A stretch of 64,000 nucleotides of DNA from Sagittula sp. P11 (GCF_002814095.1 NZ_CP021913.1:2452001-2516000), one strand, 5' to 3'; positions 47,206-56,688 are shown, counted from the stretch's first letter. Numbers and translations: made by a program. Notes: generated by a model from the letters alone, not told the origin.

Positions 47206-48729
47206 TCAGCCGAGGTCGCTGGGGAGGAGGGCGTCGGGCATGTTCTGGTAGCAGACCGGCCGCAGGAAGCGGCGGATGGAGAGGGTGCCGACGGAGGTCG
47301 CGCCGAAGTTCGTGGAGGCCGGGTAGGGGCCGCCGTGGACCATGGCGTCGGCCACTTCGACCCCGGTGGGGAAGCCGTTCACCAGGATGCGGCCCGCCTT
47401 GCGTTCCAGCACGGGCATCAGGCGCTTGCCGAGCGCCGTGTCGCCGTCGTCCATGTGCAGCGTCGCGGTGAGCTGGCCTTCGAAGCCCTTGGCCAGGGTC
47501 TCCATCTCGTCGGGGCCGGTGACGCGCACCACGAGGCCGAGCGGGCCGAAGACCTCTTCGCCCAGGGCGTGGTCCTGCAGGTAGTCGGAGGCGTCGGTCT
47601 CGTAGAGGTTGGGCAGCGCGTTGCGGCCCTCGCTGTCGGTGACCAGCACCGGGCGCACGGCGTTGCGGCCGTCGAAGCGCTTCTTGCCGTCCTTGTAGGC
47701 CTGCGCGATGCCGTCGGTCAGCATGCACTGGCTGCTGGCGCCCTTCAGCGCCTCGGCTGCGGCCTGCACGAAGGCGTCGCCCTCGGGGCCTGCCTCGACC
47801 ACGGCGATGCCGGGGTTGGTGCAGAACTGGCCCGCGCCCATGGTCAGCGACCCGGCCCAGCCTTCACCAATCTGCGCGCCGCGGGCCTTGGCGGCCTCCG
47901 GCAGCAGGAACATCGGGTTTACGGAGCCGAGCTCGCCGAAGAAGGGGATCGGTTCGGGACGCTGGGCGCAGAGGTCGAAGAGCGCGCGACCGCCGCCGAG
48001 CGAGCCGGTGAAGCCCACGGCCTTGATCAGCGGATGCTGGACGAGGGACTGGCCCACGTCGCGCTTGCCGCCCTGGATCAGGGAGAACACGCCCTTGGGC
48101 ATGCCGCATTTCTCGATGGCGGCGTGGATCGCCTCGGCCACGATCTCGCCGGTGCCGGGGTGGGCGGAGTGGCCCTTGACCACGACCGGGCAGCCCGCGG
48201 CCAGCGCGGCGGCGGTGTCGCCCCCGGCGGTGGAAAAGGCCAGCGGGAAGTTCGAGGCGCCGAACACGGCCACCGGGCCGATCGGGCGCTGCACCATCTT
48301 CAGATCGGGGCGGGGCAGCGGCTGGCGGTCGGGCAGGGCCTCGTCATGGCGACGGTCGAGGTAGTCGCCCTTCTGGATGTGTGTGGCAAACAGCCGGAGC
48401 TGGCCGGTGGTGCGGCCGCGCTCGCCCTGGAGGCGTGCCTCGGGGAGGCCGGTTTCCTGCGTGCCGATCTCGGTGATCTGGTCGGCGCGGGCCTCGATCT
48501 CGTCCGCGATGGCGTTGAGGAAGGTGGCGCGCTCCTCGCGGGTGGTGTAGCCGTAGGTCCAGAAGGCTTCTTCCGCCGCCTCGCAGGCGCGGTCCACGAG
48601 GTCGGGCGTGCCGACGGCATACGCATGGGCCGGGCCGTGCGCCGGTTCGGACTGGAACGTCTGGTCGGAGGCAATCCATTCGCCTGCGATCAGGTGCTTG
48701 CCGTGGGGGGTGAATGTGTCTTTGGGCAT
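47206..48729 (-). CDS. 2-oxoglutarate semialdehyde (2,5-dioxopentanoate) dehydrogenase
   Basis: A 507-residue aldehyde dehydrogenase. The catalytic Cys is in GAGQFCTNPG and the general base Glu in FFGELGSVNPMFLLP; the coenzyme region has FGASNFPLAFSTAGGDTAAAL. This set, with GTGEIVAEAIHAAIEKCGMPKGVFSL, matches the NADP-type 2-oxoglutarate-semialdehyde group that ends oxidative pentose and aldarate routes. It makes 2-oxoglutarate for the TCA cycle. AAAGGGAGAG precedes ATG 48729. It is last in the operon. Confidence 0.88.
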   Translation of the reverse strand: MPKDTFTPHGKHLIAGEWIASDQTFQSEPAHGPAHAYAVGTPDLVDRACEAAEEAFWTYGYTTREERATFLNAIADEIEARADQITEIGTQETGLPEARLQGERGRTTGQLRLFATHIQKGDYLDRRHDEALPDRQPLPRPDLKMVQRPIGPVAVFGASNFPLAFSTAGGDTAAALAAGCPVVVKGHSAHPGTGEIVAEAIHAAIEKCGMPKGVFSLIQGGKRDVGQSLVQHPLIKAVGFTGSLGGGRALFDLCAQRPEPIPFFGELGSVNPMFLLPEAAKARGAQIGEGWAGSLTMGAGQFCTNPGIAVVEAGPEGDAFVQAAAEALKGASSQCMLTDGIAQAYKDGKKRFDGRNAVRPVLVTDSEGRNALPNLYETDASDYLQDHALGEEVFGPLGLVVRVTGPDEMETLAKGFEGQLTATLHMDDGDTALGKRLMPVLERKAGRILVNGFPTGVEVADAMVHGGPYPASTNFGATSVGTLSIRRFLRPVCYQNMPDALLPSDLG

Positions 48730-48755
48730 AGTTCTCTCCCTTTGTGGTCGGTGCC

Positions 48756-50309
48756 TCAGCCGGTCACTCCGATCGGCCATGGGGCAAATTCATCTGCGCC
48801 GACGCCTGCGGCTTCGCTTTTCGTGGCCTCGCCGGATGCGGTGGCGAGGATGCGGGCAAAGATCGTTTCACCCAGGGCGTCGAGCGTGGTGGCGCCATCA
48901 ATCACGGTTCCGCAGTTGATGTCCATGTCGCCGAGCATCTTCGTGTACATCGGCGTGTTGGATGCCAGTTTGATCGTCGGTGCGGGGTAGGATCCGAAGC
49001 ACGACCCCCGCCCGGTGGTGAAGGCGATCAGGTTGGCGCCGCCCGCGATCTGTCCGGTGGCGGCGACAGGGTCGTAACCGGGTGTGTCCATGAGGACAAG
49101 CCCGTGCGCGGTCACCGGCTCCGCGTAGCGGTAGACCGCCTGAATGCCGGAGGAACCGCCTTTTTTCGCGCCGCCGAGCGCCTTTTCGATGACGTTGGCC
49201 AGCCCGCCCTGCATGTTTCCGGGGCCGACGACGCCCTGCATCTGCACGTCCTTGCCGTCGGTGTAGTCGAGCCACCACCTGATCCGGTCGAGGATGGCGC
49301 GGCCCGTGGCCTCGTCCTTTGCGCGGGCGGTCAGGGTGTGTTCGATGCCGTAGAGTTCGGGGAATTCCGACAGGATCGCGGTGCCGCCGTTGCGGGTCAG
49401 CAGGTCGACGGCGCGGCCGAGCGCGGGGTTGGCGGAGAGGCCGGAGAACCCGTCGGAGCCGCCGCATTGCAGGCCCACGGTGATGTGTTCGGCGGACTGC
49501 GGCGTGCGGGTGGCTGTGTTCGCTTCGGGCAGCATCGCGAGGATGGCGGCCTTGCCCTCGGCGATGGCGGCGGCGGTGCCGCCCACGTCCTGCATGCGGA
49601 CGGTGTGCAGCATCTTGCCGCTTTCCAGCGCGGTGTCGCGGAAGAAGCGGTCGAGGTTGTTGCGTTCGCAGCCGAGCGAGACGACCAGCGCGCCCGCGAC
49701 GTTGGGGTGGCGGATGTAGCCCGCCAGCGTGCGGTGCAGAAGGTCCATCGCCTCGCCCGTGCCTTCCATGCCGCAGCCCTGCTGGTGGATGAAGGGCACG
49801 ACGCCGTCGACGTTGGGAAAGTCCGCGAGCCGGTCCTCGTCGAAATGCGTGGCGATCCTGCGGGCGACGGTGGCGGCGCAGTTCACGGTGATGAAGACGC
49901 CGATGTAGTTGCGGGTGCCGACGCGGCCGTCGCCCCGTGCGTAGCCCAGGAAGGTGGCGCGCTGTTCCGGCGGCAGCAGGTCCGGGGCGCGGTAGTCCTG
50001 CGCGAAGCGGTAGTCCTTCTGCACCTCGTCCATCAGCACGTTGTGGGCGTGCAGATAGGTGCCGGGCGGGCAGTCCTCGCCCGCAAAGCCGATGACCGTG
50101 GCGTATTTCAGCACCGGCGCGCCACGGGCGATGTGCCGGGTGGCTACCTTGTGGCCCGCGGGCACGTCCGAAAGCGCCACCAGCCCGTCGCCCAGGTCGG
50201 TGCCCGCGGCGATGGCCACGCGCGCGACGGCGGTGTTGTCCTGCGCATCGAGGCGGATCAGGGGGCCGGGCACGGTGTGCGCCGGGCTGGCTGTCAGGGT
50301 ATCGGTCAT
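48756..50309 (-). CDS. UxaA/GarD-family sugar-acid dehydratase (altronate or galactarate type)
   Basis: A 517-residue dehydratase with an N-terminal SAF domain (RLDAQDNTAVARVAIAAGTDL ... PAGHKVATRHIARGAPVLKY) and the main GarD/UxaA domain: GYARGDGRVGTRNYIGVFITVNCAATVA, HQQGCGM, VSLGCERNN, LQCGGSDGFSGLSANPALG and TTGRGSCFG. The cysteines bind iron. Candidates are galactarate/glucarate dehydration to 5-keto-4-deoxyglucarate, or altronate to KDG. The neighbouring DHDPS-type and semialdehyde enzymes favour the aldarate route. It overlaps rraA by four bases. Confidence 0.85.
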   Translation of the reverse strand: MTDTLTASPAHTVPGPLIRLDAQDNTAVARVAIAAGTDLGDGLVALSDVPAGHKVATRHIARGAPVLKYATVIGFAGEDCPPGTYLHAHNVLMDEVQKDYRFAQDYRAPDLLPPEQRATFLGYARGDGRVGTRNYIGVFITVNCAATVARRIATHFDEDRLADFPNVDGVVPFIHQQGCGMEGTGEAMDLLHRTLAGYIRHPNVAGALVVSLGCERNNLDRFFRDTALESGKMLHTVRMQDVGGTAAAIAEGKAAILAMLPEANTATRTPQSAEHITVGLQCGGSDGFSGLSANPALGRAVDLLTRNGGTAILSEFPELYGIEHTLTARAKDEATGRAILDRIRWWLDYTDGKDVQMQGVVGPGNMQGGLANVIEKALGGAKKGGSSGIQAVYRYAEPVTAHGLVLMDTPGYDPVAATGQIAGGANLIAFTTGRGSCFGSYPAPTIKLASNTPMYTKMLGDMDINCGTVIDGATTLDALGETIFARILATASGEATKSEAAGVGADEFAPWPIGVTG

Positions 50310-51031
50310 CGCCCGGTCTTCTGCCGCCAGTCCTCGTACTTCTGGCGGTTCTCGTCCTTGGTGCAGGGATAGAGGCCGATGATGGTCGCCCCGGCCTTCA
50401 CCTGTTCCAGCGCGAAATCCTCGTAGGAGGTCATCTCGGTCGCCTCGGCGGCGATCTCGTCGGCGAGGTGCGCGGGGATGACGATCACGCTGTCGTCGTC
50501 GCCCACCATGATGTCGCCGGGAAAGATCGCGACGTTGCCGCAGCCAATGGGGCCGTTGATCTCGATCGCCTCGTTGTTGGTGAGGTTGGTGGGCGAGGAG
50601 GGGCGCTGGTGGTAGGCGCGCATCTCCAGCGTGGCGATGTTCATCGCGTCCCGGAAACCGCCGTCGGTCACGACGCCCGCGCCGCCGCGCATCATCAGCC
50701 GGGTGATGAGGATGTCCCCGGCGGAGGCCATGGAAGCGTCGCCGCGGCTGTCCATCACCAGCACGTGGCCCTCGGGGCAGGTTTCGACGGCGACGCGCTG
50801 CTTGTGGTCGGGGTTGCGGAAGACCTCGATCCCGTTGCGGTCCTCGCGGGCGGGGATGTAGCGCAGGGTGAAGGCGGGGCCGACCATGTTGCGGCCCTTC
50901 ATCGCGACCGGGTGGACGTCCTGCAGCACCTGCTTCTTCAGCCCGCGCTTGAAGAGCGCGGTGGCCAGCGTCGCGACAGAGACCTGTTCAAGCTGCGCCT
51001 TGGTGTCGGGTTTGAGCGGAAAGTCGGTCAT
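50306..51031 (-). CDS. RraA-like protein (aldolase/decarboxylase fold)
   Basis: A 241-residue protein of the RraA/HMG-aldolase family. Core features are VMDSRGDASMASAGDILITRLMMRGGAGVVTDGGFRDA, carrying the pyruvate-binding Gly-Asp/Arg-Asp pair, and NNEAIEINGPIGCGNVAIFPGDIMVGDDDSVIVIP. True RraA regulates RNase E, but members inside sugar-acid operons more probably act as aldolases or oxaloacetate-type decarboxylases. The substrate is not deducible. It has a 4-base overlap with the dehydratase and follows the DHDPS-type gene by nine bases. Confidence 0.8.
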   Translation of the reverse strand: MTDFPLKPDTKAQLEQVSVATLATALFKRGLKKQVLQDVHPVAMKGRNMVGPAFTLRYIPAREDRNGIEVFRNPDHKQRVAVETCPEGHVLVMDSRGDASMASAGDILITRLMMRGGAGVVTDGGFRDAMNIATLEMRAYHQRPSSPTNLTNNEAIEINGPIGCGNVAIFPGDIMVGDDDSVIVIPAHLADEIAAEATEMTSYEDFALEQVKAGATIIGLYPCTKDENRQKYEDWRQKTGR

Positions 51032-51040
51032 GCGGTGTCC

Positions 51041-51940
51041 TCAGATCAGGCCGTTGGCGGTCATGAAGGTTTCCAGCCGCTGGCGCTGGCTGTCGGAGAG
51101 CGGCCAGGCGGCGGGCGGTCGGGCGGCACCGCAGTCCTCGCCCATCATCTGGAGCGCGGCCTTCACGCCGGGCACGTTGGCGCCGCCCTGTTCCTCGGCG
51201 CGGATGTCCTCGAACACCTGCATCCCGGCGATCAGGCTGCGCGCCTCGTCGTAGTCGCCGCCTTCGAGCGCGGTGTTGATCGCGACGGAGCGTTCCGGCC
51301 AGACGTTGATCAGCCCGGAGGTGAAGCCGCGCGCGCCCACGGCGTAGAAGGTGGGCGCCCAGACTTCGGCGAGGCCGCCGGTCCAGACGATGTCGTCCGG
51401 GCAGGCGGCGATGGCGGCCTTCAGCTTCATCGGGTTGGGGGTGGCCCATTTGACGCCGATCACCCCGTCGATCAGGCACATGGCGCGGATCGCGTCGGTG
51501 CCGATGGCGTCGTTGCGCAGGTACAGCACGATGGGCAGGCCGTCGCCGGCCTCGCGCACCGCTTCGACGTAGTGGACGAGGCCACGGGGCGAGACGAAGG
51601 GATCGGGCGGCTGGTGGATCATCAGGGCGGAGGCCCCGGCAAGCCCCGACGCCTCGGCCAGCGCCTGCGCGTCGCGCACGCCGCGCCCGACGCCTGCGAC
51701 CATGGGCACGCGGTCGTCGATGTGCTGGCCCGCGGCATGGACCATGGCCTGCGCCTCTTCCAGCGTCAGGCCGTAGAACTCGCCGGTGTTGCCGTTGGCG
51801 GTCAGGACATGAACGCCCGCCTCGATGGCGCGCTCGACGATGGGGCGTTGCAGGTCGGGGGCGATTTCGCCCGCCTCGTCGAAGGGGGTGACGAGGATGC
51901 CGGACACGCCGGTCAGGCTCTTGTGGAGGTCAGATGGCAT
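51041..51940 (-). CDS. DHDPS-family sugar-acid dehydratase/aldolase
   Basis: A 299-residue TIM-barrel enzyme of the DapA/NanA family. The Schiff-base Lys is in GVIGVKWATPN; the conserved NGNTGEFYGLTLEE and YLRND (Tyr/Arg) segments are present. In this operon it would act as 5-dehydro-4-deoxyglucarate dehydratase (KdgD) or 2-keto-3-deoxy-L-arabinonate dehydratase, both giving 2-oxoglutarate semialdehyde. GGAG precedes ATG 51940. Lysine biosynthesis is unlikely given the context. Confidence 0.85.
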   Translation of the reverse strand: MPSDLHKSLTGVSGILVTPFDEAGEIAPDLQRPIVERAIEAGVHVLTANGNTGEFYGLTLEEAQAMVHAAGQHIDDRVPMVAGVGRGVRDAQALAEASGLAGASALMIHQPPDPFVSPRGLVHYVEAVREAGDGLPIVLYLRNDAIGTDAIRAMCLIDGVIGVKWATPNPMKLKAAIAACPDDIVWTGGLAEVWAPTFYAVGARGFTSGLINVWPERSVAINTALEGGDYDEARSLIAGMQVFEDIRAEEQGGANVPGVKAALQMMGEDCGAARPPAAWPLSDSQRQRLETFMTANGLI

Positions 51941-52021
51941 GGGGTTCTCCGTGAAGCCGGGCGGCGGTCCTTCGGCAGGGCCGCGCGCCACAGGTGAAGA
52001 AATGGATGGGAGGAATGCGGG

Positions 52022-52465
52022 TCATGCCTGCCCTTTCCGGAGGGCGTTTAGGCACAGGAGCGCCAGAAGCGCAGGGCCCGCGATGTAGGGGAGGGCGCCC
52101 GGGTCTTCGAGCGCGCCGAAGCGGATGGCGATGCCGGTGAAGACGACCCAGACCGAAGCGATGAGCCAGAGCCCGGCCCGCAGGCCGCGCGGCGCGGGCC
52201 GCGCGGGTGTGCGGAAGAGGCGGATGAAGTGCACCGCGTTCCAGAACGCGATCCCCATCATCAGCGGGCAGAGGCCGACGTAGAGCGGCGACAGCATCAG
52301 GTCCCGGCGCGAGAGGCGGTCGGCGGTGAACATGTCCACCAGTACGCCGGCCAGCAGCACGCCGTAAAGCAGCGCCAGCGCGGCCAGCGCAAAGGCCGCC
52401 AGTGCGCCCAGGAGCACCGGACCGGGAAGGCCCTCCGGCCTGTCGTCTGCCGCCACCTCCGACAC
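52022..52465 (-). CDS. Small membrane protein of the sugar-acid operon
   Basis: A 147-residue protein with four hydrophobic segments (LLGALAAFALAALALLYGVLLAG; YVGLCPLMMGIAFWNAVHFI; LWLIASVWVVFTGIAIRF; YIAGPALLALLCLNAL). It begins with GTG exactly after the stop of the IlvD-type gene (TGAGTG), so it is coupled. It does not clearly match TRAP DctQ or TctB. I do not recognise it. A transport or sensing role is possible. Confidence 0.68.
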   Translation of the reverse strand: MSEVAADDRPEGLPGPVLLGALAAFALAALALLYGVLLAGVLVDMFTADRLSRRDLMLSPLYVGLCPLMMGIAFWNAVHFIRLFRTPARPAPRGLRAGLWLIASVWVVFTGIAIRFGALEDPGALPYIAGPALLALLCLNALRKGQA

Positions 52466-54205
52466 TCAGTTGATTTCCGGTTCCGGCACGGGGCCGCCGA
52501 ATTCGCTGGTCAGGAAGTCGAAGTCGCAGCCCTTGTCGGCCTGTTCGACGTGCTTGGTGTAGACGTAGCCGTAGCCCCGTTCGAAGCGCGGTTCGGGCGC
52601 GGTCCAGGCGGCGCGGCGTTCGGCCATCTCCGCGTCGGAGATCTGCACGTTGAGGCGGCGGTTCGGGATGTCCATCTCGATCATGTCGCCGGTGCGGATC
52701 AGGGCGAGCGGGCCGCCGACGAAGGCTTCGGGCGCGACGTGCAGGATGCAGGCCCCGTAGGAGGTGCCGGACATGCGCGCGTCGGACAGGCGGACCATGT
52801 CGCGGTGGCCCTGTTTGAGCAGCGCCTTGGGCATCGGGATCATGCCCCATTCCGGCATCCCCGGCCCGCCCTGCGGCCCGGCGTTCCTGAGGACCAGGAC
52901 GTGGTCCGGGGTCATCGGGTAGTTCTCGTCGTTGATGATCTCCTTCAGCTCCGCGTAGCTGTCGGCGACGATGCAGGGGCCGGTGTGCGTCTGGAACTTC
53001 GGGTCCATGGCGGCGGGCTTGATGACCGCGCCATCCGGGGCGAGGTTGCCGCGCAGCACGGCGAGCGAGCCTTCGTGGTAGAGCGGGTTGGACAGCGGGC
53101 GGATCACGTCTTCGTTGTAGTTCACCGCCGACTCGATGGTTTCGCCCAGCGTCTTGCCGGAGACGGTCATCACCGACAGGTCGAGCTTGTCGCCCAGTTC
53201 CTTCATCAGCGCCGGGAGGCCGCCGGCGTAGAAGAAGTCCTCCATCAGGTATTCCTTGCCCGAGGGGCGGATGTTGGCGATCACCGGGGTCGTCCTGCCG
53301 ATCTCGTCGAGGTCGTCGAGCGTCAGCGGGATGCCCGCGCGGCGGGCCATGGCGATCATGTGGATGATGGCGTTGGTCGAGCAGCCGGTGGCCATGGCGA
53401 CGGTGACGGCGTTGCGGGTGGAAGCCTCCGTCATGATCTTGTTCGGGGTCAGGTCTTCCCAGACCATGTCGACGATGCGGCGCCCGCAGGCCTTGGCCAT
53501 GCGCTTGTGGCCCGCGTCGGGCGCGGGGATCGAGGAGGCGCCGGGCAGGGTCAGGCCCCAGCCGTCGGCGATGCTCATCATGGTGGAGGCGGTGCCCATG
53601 GTCATGCAGGTGCCGTAGCTGCGGGCGATGCCGCCCTGCACGCCCATCCACTCTTCCTTGCCGATGGTGCCGGCGCGGCGTTCGTCCCAGTATTTCCAGA
53701 CATCCGTGCCGGAGCCGAGCTTCTGCCCGGCGTAGTTGCCGCGCAGCATGGCGCCCGCGGGCATGAAGATGAACGGCAAGCCCATGCTGACCGCGCCCAT
53801 GACCAGCGCGGGCGTGGACTTGTCGCAGCCGCCCAGCAGCACCGCCCCGTCGATGGGGTGGGAGCGCAGGGTTTCCTCCACCTCCAGCGCGCCCATGTTG
53901 CGGTAGAGCATCGAGGTGGGTTTCAGGAACTGCTCGGAGAACGAGTGCACCGGCATCTCGACCGGGTGGCCGCCCGCCTGCAGGATGCCCTGCTTCACGA
54001 ACTCTGCCCGGTCGCGCAGGTGGTGGTGGCAGGGCGAGAGGTCGGACCATGTGTTGATGACGGCGATCACCGGCTTGCCGGTCCAGTCCTCGTCGTCCCA
54101 GCCCATCTGCATCGCGCGGGACCTGTGGCCCATGGAGCGCAGGTCGTCGGGCGCGAACCAACGGGCGGAGCGGAGCTCTTCGGGGGACTTGCGGCGGTCG
54201 GTCAT
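52466..54205 (-). CDS. IlvD/Edd-family sugar-acid dehydratase (L-arabinonate-type)
   Basis: A 579-residue dehydratase. The three cluster cysteines are in NTWSDLSPCHHHLRD, LLGGCDKSTPALVMG and YGTCMTMGTASTMM, as in the aldonate branch (L-arabinonate, D-xylonate) of the IlvD/Edd family; the mid part (GCSTNAIIHMIAMARRAGI; ACILHVAPEAFVGGPLALIRTGDMIEMD) also fits. Length and the MGHRSRAMQMGWDDEDW start resemble the pentonate dehydratases rather than IlvD (about 610). Branched-chain synthesis is unlikely here. It makes 2-keto-3-deoxy acids. Confidence 0.86.
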   Translation of the reverse strand: MTDRRKSPEELRSARWFAPDDLRSMGHRSRAMQMGWDDEDWTGKPVIAVINTWSDLSPCHHHLRDRAEFVKQGILQAGGHPVEMPVHSFSEQFLKPTSMLYRNMGALEVEETLRSHPIDGAVLLGGCDKSTPALVMGAVSMGLPFIFMPAGAMLRGNYAGQKLGSGTDVWKYWDERRAGTIGKEEWMGVQGGIARSYGTCMTMGTASTMMSIADGWGLTLPGASSIPAPDAGHKRMAKACGRRIVDMVWEDLTPNKIMTEASTRNAVTVAMATGCSTNAIIHMIAMARRAGIPLTLDDLDEIGRTTPVIANIRPSGKEYLMEDFFYAGGLPALMKELGDKLDLSVMTVSGKTLGETIESAVNYNEDVIRPLSNPLYHEGSLAVLRGNLAPDGAVIKPAAMDPKFQTHTGPCIVADSYAELKEIINDENYPMTPDHVLVLRNAGPQGGPGMPEWGMIPMPKALLKQGHRDMVRLSDARMSGTSYGACILHVAPEAFVGGPLALIRTGDMIEMDIPNRRLNVQISDAEMAERRAAWTAPEPRFERGYGYVYTKHVEQADKGCDFDFLTSEFGGPVPEPEIN

Positions 54206-54214
54206 GGTCTTTCC

Positions 54215-54448
54215 TTACTGGTATTCGAAACTGGCGGCGCTGGCCGGGTCATTGCCGGCGGCGCGCGGCAGAAGGGTTTGGCACGGGGTCCGGAGGATGC
54301 TGCCCGGCACCACCATGCCATCTGCGGGGCTCGTGGTCACGTGGGCCCCGATGGGGTCTTGGGCGGGTTCTGCGAACGGTTCGTCCCCGGGCTTGGCGGC
54401 GTCCGGTCCGCGCCGGGGCCCGTGCGGGGGCGTCGGGTGCTCTGGCAT
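54215..54448 (-). CDS. Small hypothetical protein in the sugar-acid operon
   Basis: A 77-residue, proline-rich protein (MPEHPTPPHGPRRGPDAAKPGDEPFAEPAQ) ending SASFEYQ, preceded by GGGAGGGGGAAGAG directly before ATG 54448. A GTG at 54478 would add ten residues. It looks disordered. It is supported by the ribosome site and its tight position between operon genes, not by similarity. Confidence 0.45.
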   Translation of the reverse strand: MPEHPTPPHGPRRGPDAAKPGDEPFAEPAQDPIGAHVTTSPADGMVVPGSILRTPCQTLLPRAAGNDPASAASFEYQ

Positions 54449-54474
54449 CTCTTCCCCCTCCCACGGGCCGGCGT

Positions 54475-54597
54475 TCACGAAATCGGCTGTGCGGCACCGA
54501 ACATGATGCCGATGATGACCGCCACCAGGACAAGCCCGAGGAGCCAGGGCCAGATGCCGTAGCCGTCGATGTCTTCACGTGAGTCGCGTCCGATCAT
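54475..54597 (-). CDS. 40-residue single-helix membrane protein
   Basis: A 40-residue protein from ATG 54597 with an N-terminal charged segment (MIGRDSREDIDGYG) and one helix (IWPWLLGLVLVAVIIGIMFGAAQ). GAGGTAGAGCC precedes it. It lies nine bases after the fused TRAP permease and is probably its partner or an assembly factor. It is too short to be called by usual methods. Its hydrophobic run and start context support it. Confidence 0.6.
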   Translation of the reverse strand: MIGRDSREDIDGYGIWPWLLGLVLVAVIIGIMFGAAQPIS

Positions 54598-54606
54598 GGC
54601 TCTACC

Positions 54607-56688
54607 TCAGTTCAGGAGTTCGGGAAGGAAAAGGGCAATCTGCGGGAAGACCATCACCAGCACGAGGCCGATGATCTGCAGACCGATGAAGGGCAGCACC
54701 GCGAGGAAGATCTCCTGCAGGGTCACGTCCTTCGGCGCCACCGACTTCAGCCAGAAGCAGGCCGGGCCGAAGGGCGGCGACAGGAAGTAGATCTGGATGT
54801 TCATCACGAAGAGGATGCCGAACCAGATCTTGGCCTGGTCCTCGGTCAGGCCGAGTTCGGGGGCCAGCGTCATGACCACCGGCGCGAAGACCGGGACGGT
54901 GATCAGCACGATGGCGATCCATTCCATGAAGGTGCCCAGCACCATCAGGATCAGCATCATGACGATCACGGTGCCCATGGCCGACAGCCCGAGGTCGAGG
55001 AACAGCGAGCGCATGAACTCTCCGCCGCCGACGAGGTTGAAGATGCCCACGAAGGAGACCGCGCCGAGGATCAGCCAGATGATCGTGCCGACGGTGGCCA
55101 TGGTGCCCATGAGCGCGGCGGTCACCACCTCCCAGTTGAAGCGGTTGCGGATGGCGGCGATCACCATGGCGCCGATGCAGCCCACGGCGGCGGATTCGGT
55201 GACGGAGGCGATCCCGGCGTAGATCGACCCCATGACCGTGGCGATCAGCGCGATCGACAGGATCACGGCGGTCATCCGTTCGGAGGAGAGCTTCTGTTCG
55301 GTGCCGGTGATCTCGGCCACTTCCCTCGCGGTGGGCGCCATGGAGGGGGTGATGTTGACGCGGATCAGCACGTAGCCCGCGTAGAACACCGCCAGCATGA
55401 TGCCGGGGATGGCGCCGGCCATGAACAGGTCGCCGATGCCGACCTCGGCCGAGAGGCCGTAGACGATCATGATGATCGACGGCGGGATCAGCGTGGCGAG
55501 CGCACCGGCGGCGCAGATCAGGCCGATGGTGATCTTGCGGTCGTAGCCCAGGCGGAACATCTGCGGCAGGGCGACGAGGCCCAGCATGACGATCTCGCCG
55601 CCCATGACGCCGGACATGGCGGCGAGGATCACGGCGACGACGGTGGTCTGCACGGCCACGCCGCCGCGCAGGTTGCCCGCGAAGATCGACATGGCGTCGA
55701 AGAGGTCCTCGGCGATGCCCGCCCGTTCGAGGATGGAGGCCATGAGCACGAAGAACGGCACCGCGACGAGGGAGTAGTGTTCCAGCAGACCCACGGCGTT
55801 CGAGGACACGAGGAACAGCCCGCGCGGTCCGAAGAAGCCGATGGCCATGATGACCGACACGATCAGCGTGACGATGCCCAGCGGCATCCCGGTCATCATC
55901 AGCGCGATCAGCATGACAACCATGATGAGCGACACGGTGCCGAGGTCCATGGACCGCATGTCGAGCGCCTGCGACGGGTCGAGCGCCTTGCCGATCCCGG
56001 AGATGAAGCCCGAGAACATCTCGGCCGGGGCGAAGGCGAAGACTTCGGCCAGGAAGGCGGAGGCGAAGTAGAGGACGAAGTAGGCGGAGACGATCTTGAC
56101 CAGCAGGCGCCCGAGGTTGGAGTTCAGGTGCCGGTGCAGGTTCATCATGAGCTGCGCGAGGTACATGAAGGCACCGATCACCATCAGCGACTTCATCATC
56201 ATCGGCAGCGGGGAGTTGAAGGCTGAGCCGGATTTCTCGACGCGTTCGATGCTGACATAGGCGCGGATCGGCGCGTCGGTCAGCAGCATGTAGAGCGCGA
56301 AGATCCCCACCAGCATGGCGAAGAGGTCGAGCCACCATTTCTGGCGCCGGGTGGTCAGCCCGTGGATGACGGTGATCGCGATGTGCCGCTTCTTCAGCGT
56401 GACGTAACCCGCCGACAGCATCCACGCGGCGGCAACCGTGGTCATCACCGTCTCGAACGCCCAGAAGGTCGGGTGGTTCAGCACGTAGCGCGAGAAGACC
56501 TCGTACAGCGTGGCAAGCGCCGCGACGAGGTAGAAGGAGGAGATGGCGATGCCGGTGATGTGGCTGGCATGGTCGACCACCGTGTAGTCAGACATCGGCA
56601 GGTCCCGCTCCTCCGCGTGGGCGAGGGGGTCCTGATCGGCGATTTCCAGATCGGTTTGGGCGATGGCGTCGTCGATGTTTCGGGTCAC
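54607..56688 (-). CDS. TRAP transporter fused permease (DctQM)
   Basis: A 693-residue fusion of small (DctQ) and large (DctM) TRAP permease subunits. The first about 230 residues include four helices (HITGIAISSFYLVAALATLYEVFSRYVL, then FETVMTTVAAAWMLSAGYVT); the second part has about 12 helices with the DctM features SLIMVVMLIALMMTGMPLG, VAVPFFVLMASILERAGI and GALATLIPPSIIMIVYG. It imports an organic acid driven by sodium, delivered by the DctP protein encoded upstream. The start is GTG 56688 with GGAGGAC before it. A fused QM is typical of sugar-acid TRAP systems. Confidence 0.9.
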   Translation of the reverse strand: MTRNIDDAIAQTDLEIADQDPLAHAEERDLPMSDYTVVDHASHITGIAISSFYLVAALATLYEVFSRYVLNHPTFWAFETVMTTVAAAWMLSAGYVTLKKRHIAITVIHGLTTRRQKWWLDLFAMLVGIFALYMLLTDAPIRAYVSIERVEKSGSAFNSPLPMMMKSLMVIGAFMYLAQLMMNLHRHLNSNLGRLLVKIVSAYFVLYFASAFLAEVFAFAPAEMFSGFISGIGKALDPSQALDMRSMDLGTVSLIMVVMLIALMMTGMPLGIVTLIVSVIMAIGFFGPRGLFLVSSNAVGLLEHYSLVAVPFFVLMASILERAGIAEDLFDAMSIFAGNLRGGVAVQTTVVAVILAAMSGVMGGEIVMLGLVALPQMFRLGYDRKITIGLICAAGALATLIPPSIIMIVYGLSAEVGIGDLFMAGAIPGIMLAVFYAGYVLIRVNITPSMAPTAREVAEITGTEQKLSSERMTAVILSIALIATVMGSIYAGIASVTESAAVGCIGAMVIAAIRNRFNWEVVTAALMGTMATVGTIIWLILGAVSFVGIFNLVGGGEFMRSLFLDLGLSAMGTVIVMMLILMVLGTFMEWIAIVLITVPVFAPVVMTLAPELGLTEDQAKIWFGILFVMNIQIYFLSPPFGPACFWLKSVAPKDVTLQEIFLAVLPFIGLQIIGLVLVMVFPQIALFLPELLN

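Noticed and set aside
52466..54205. IlvD of branched-chain amino-acid synthesis
   Set aside because: Length, N-terminus and operon context match aldonate dehydratases instead.
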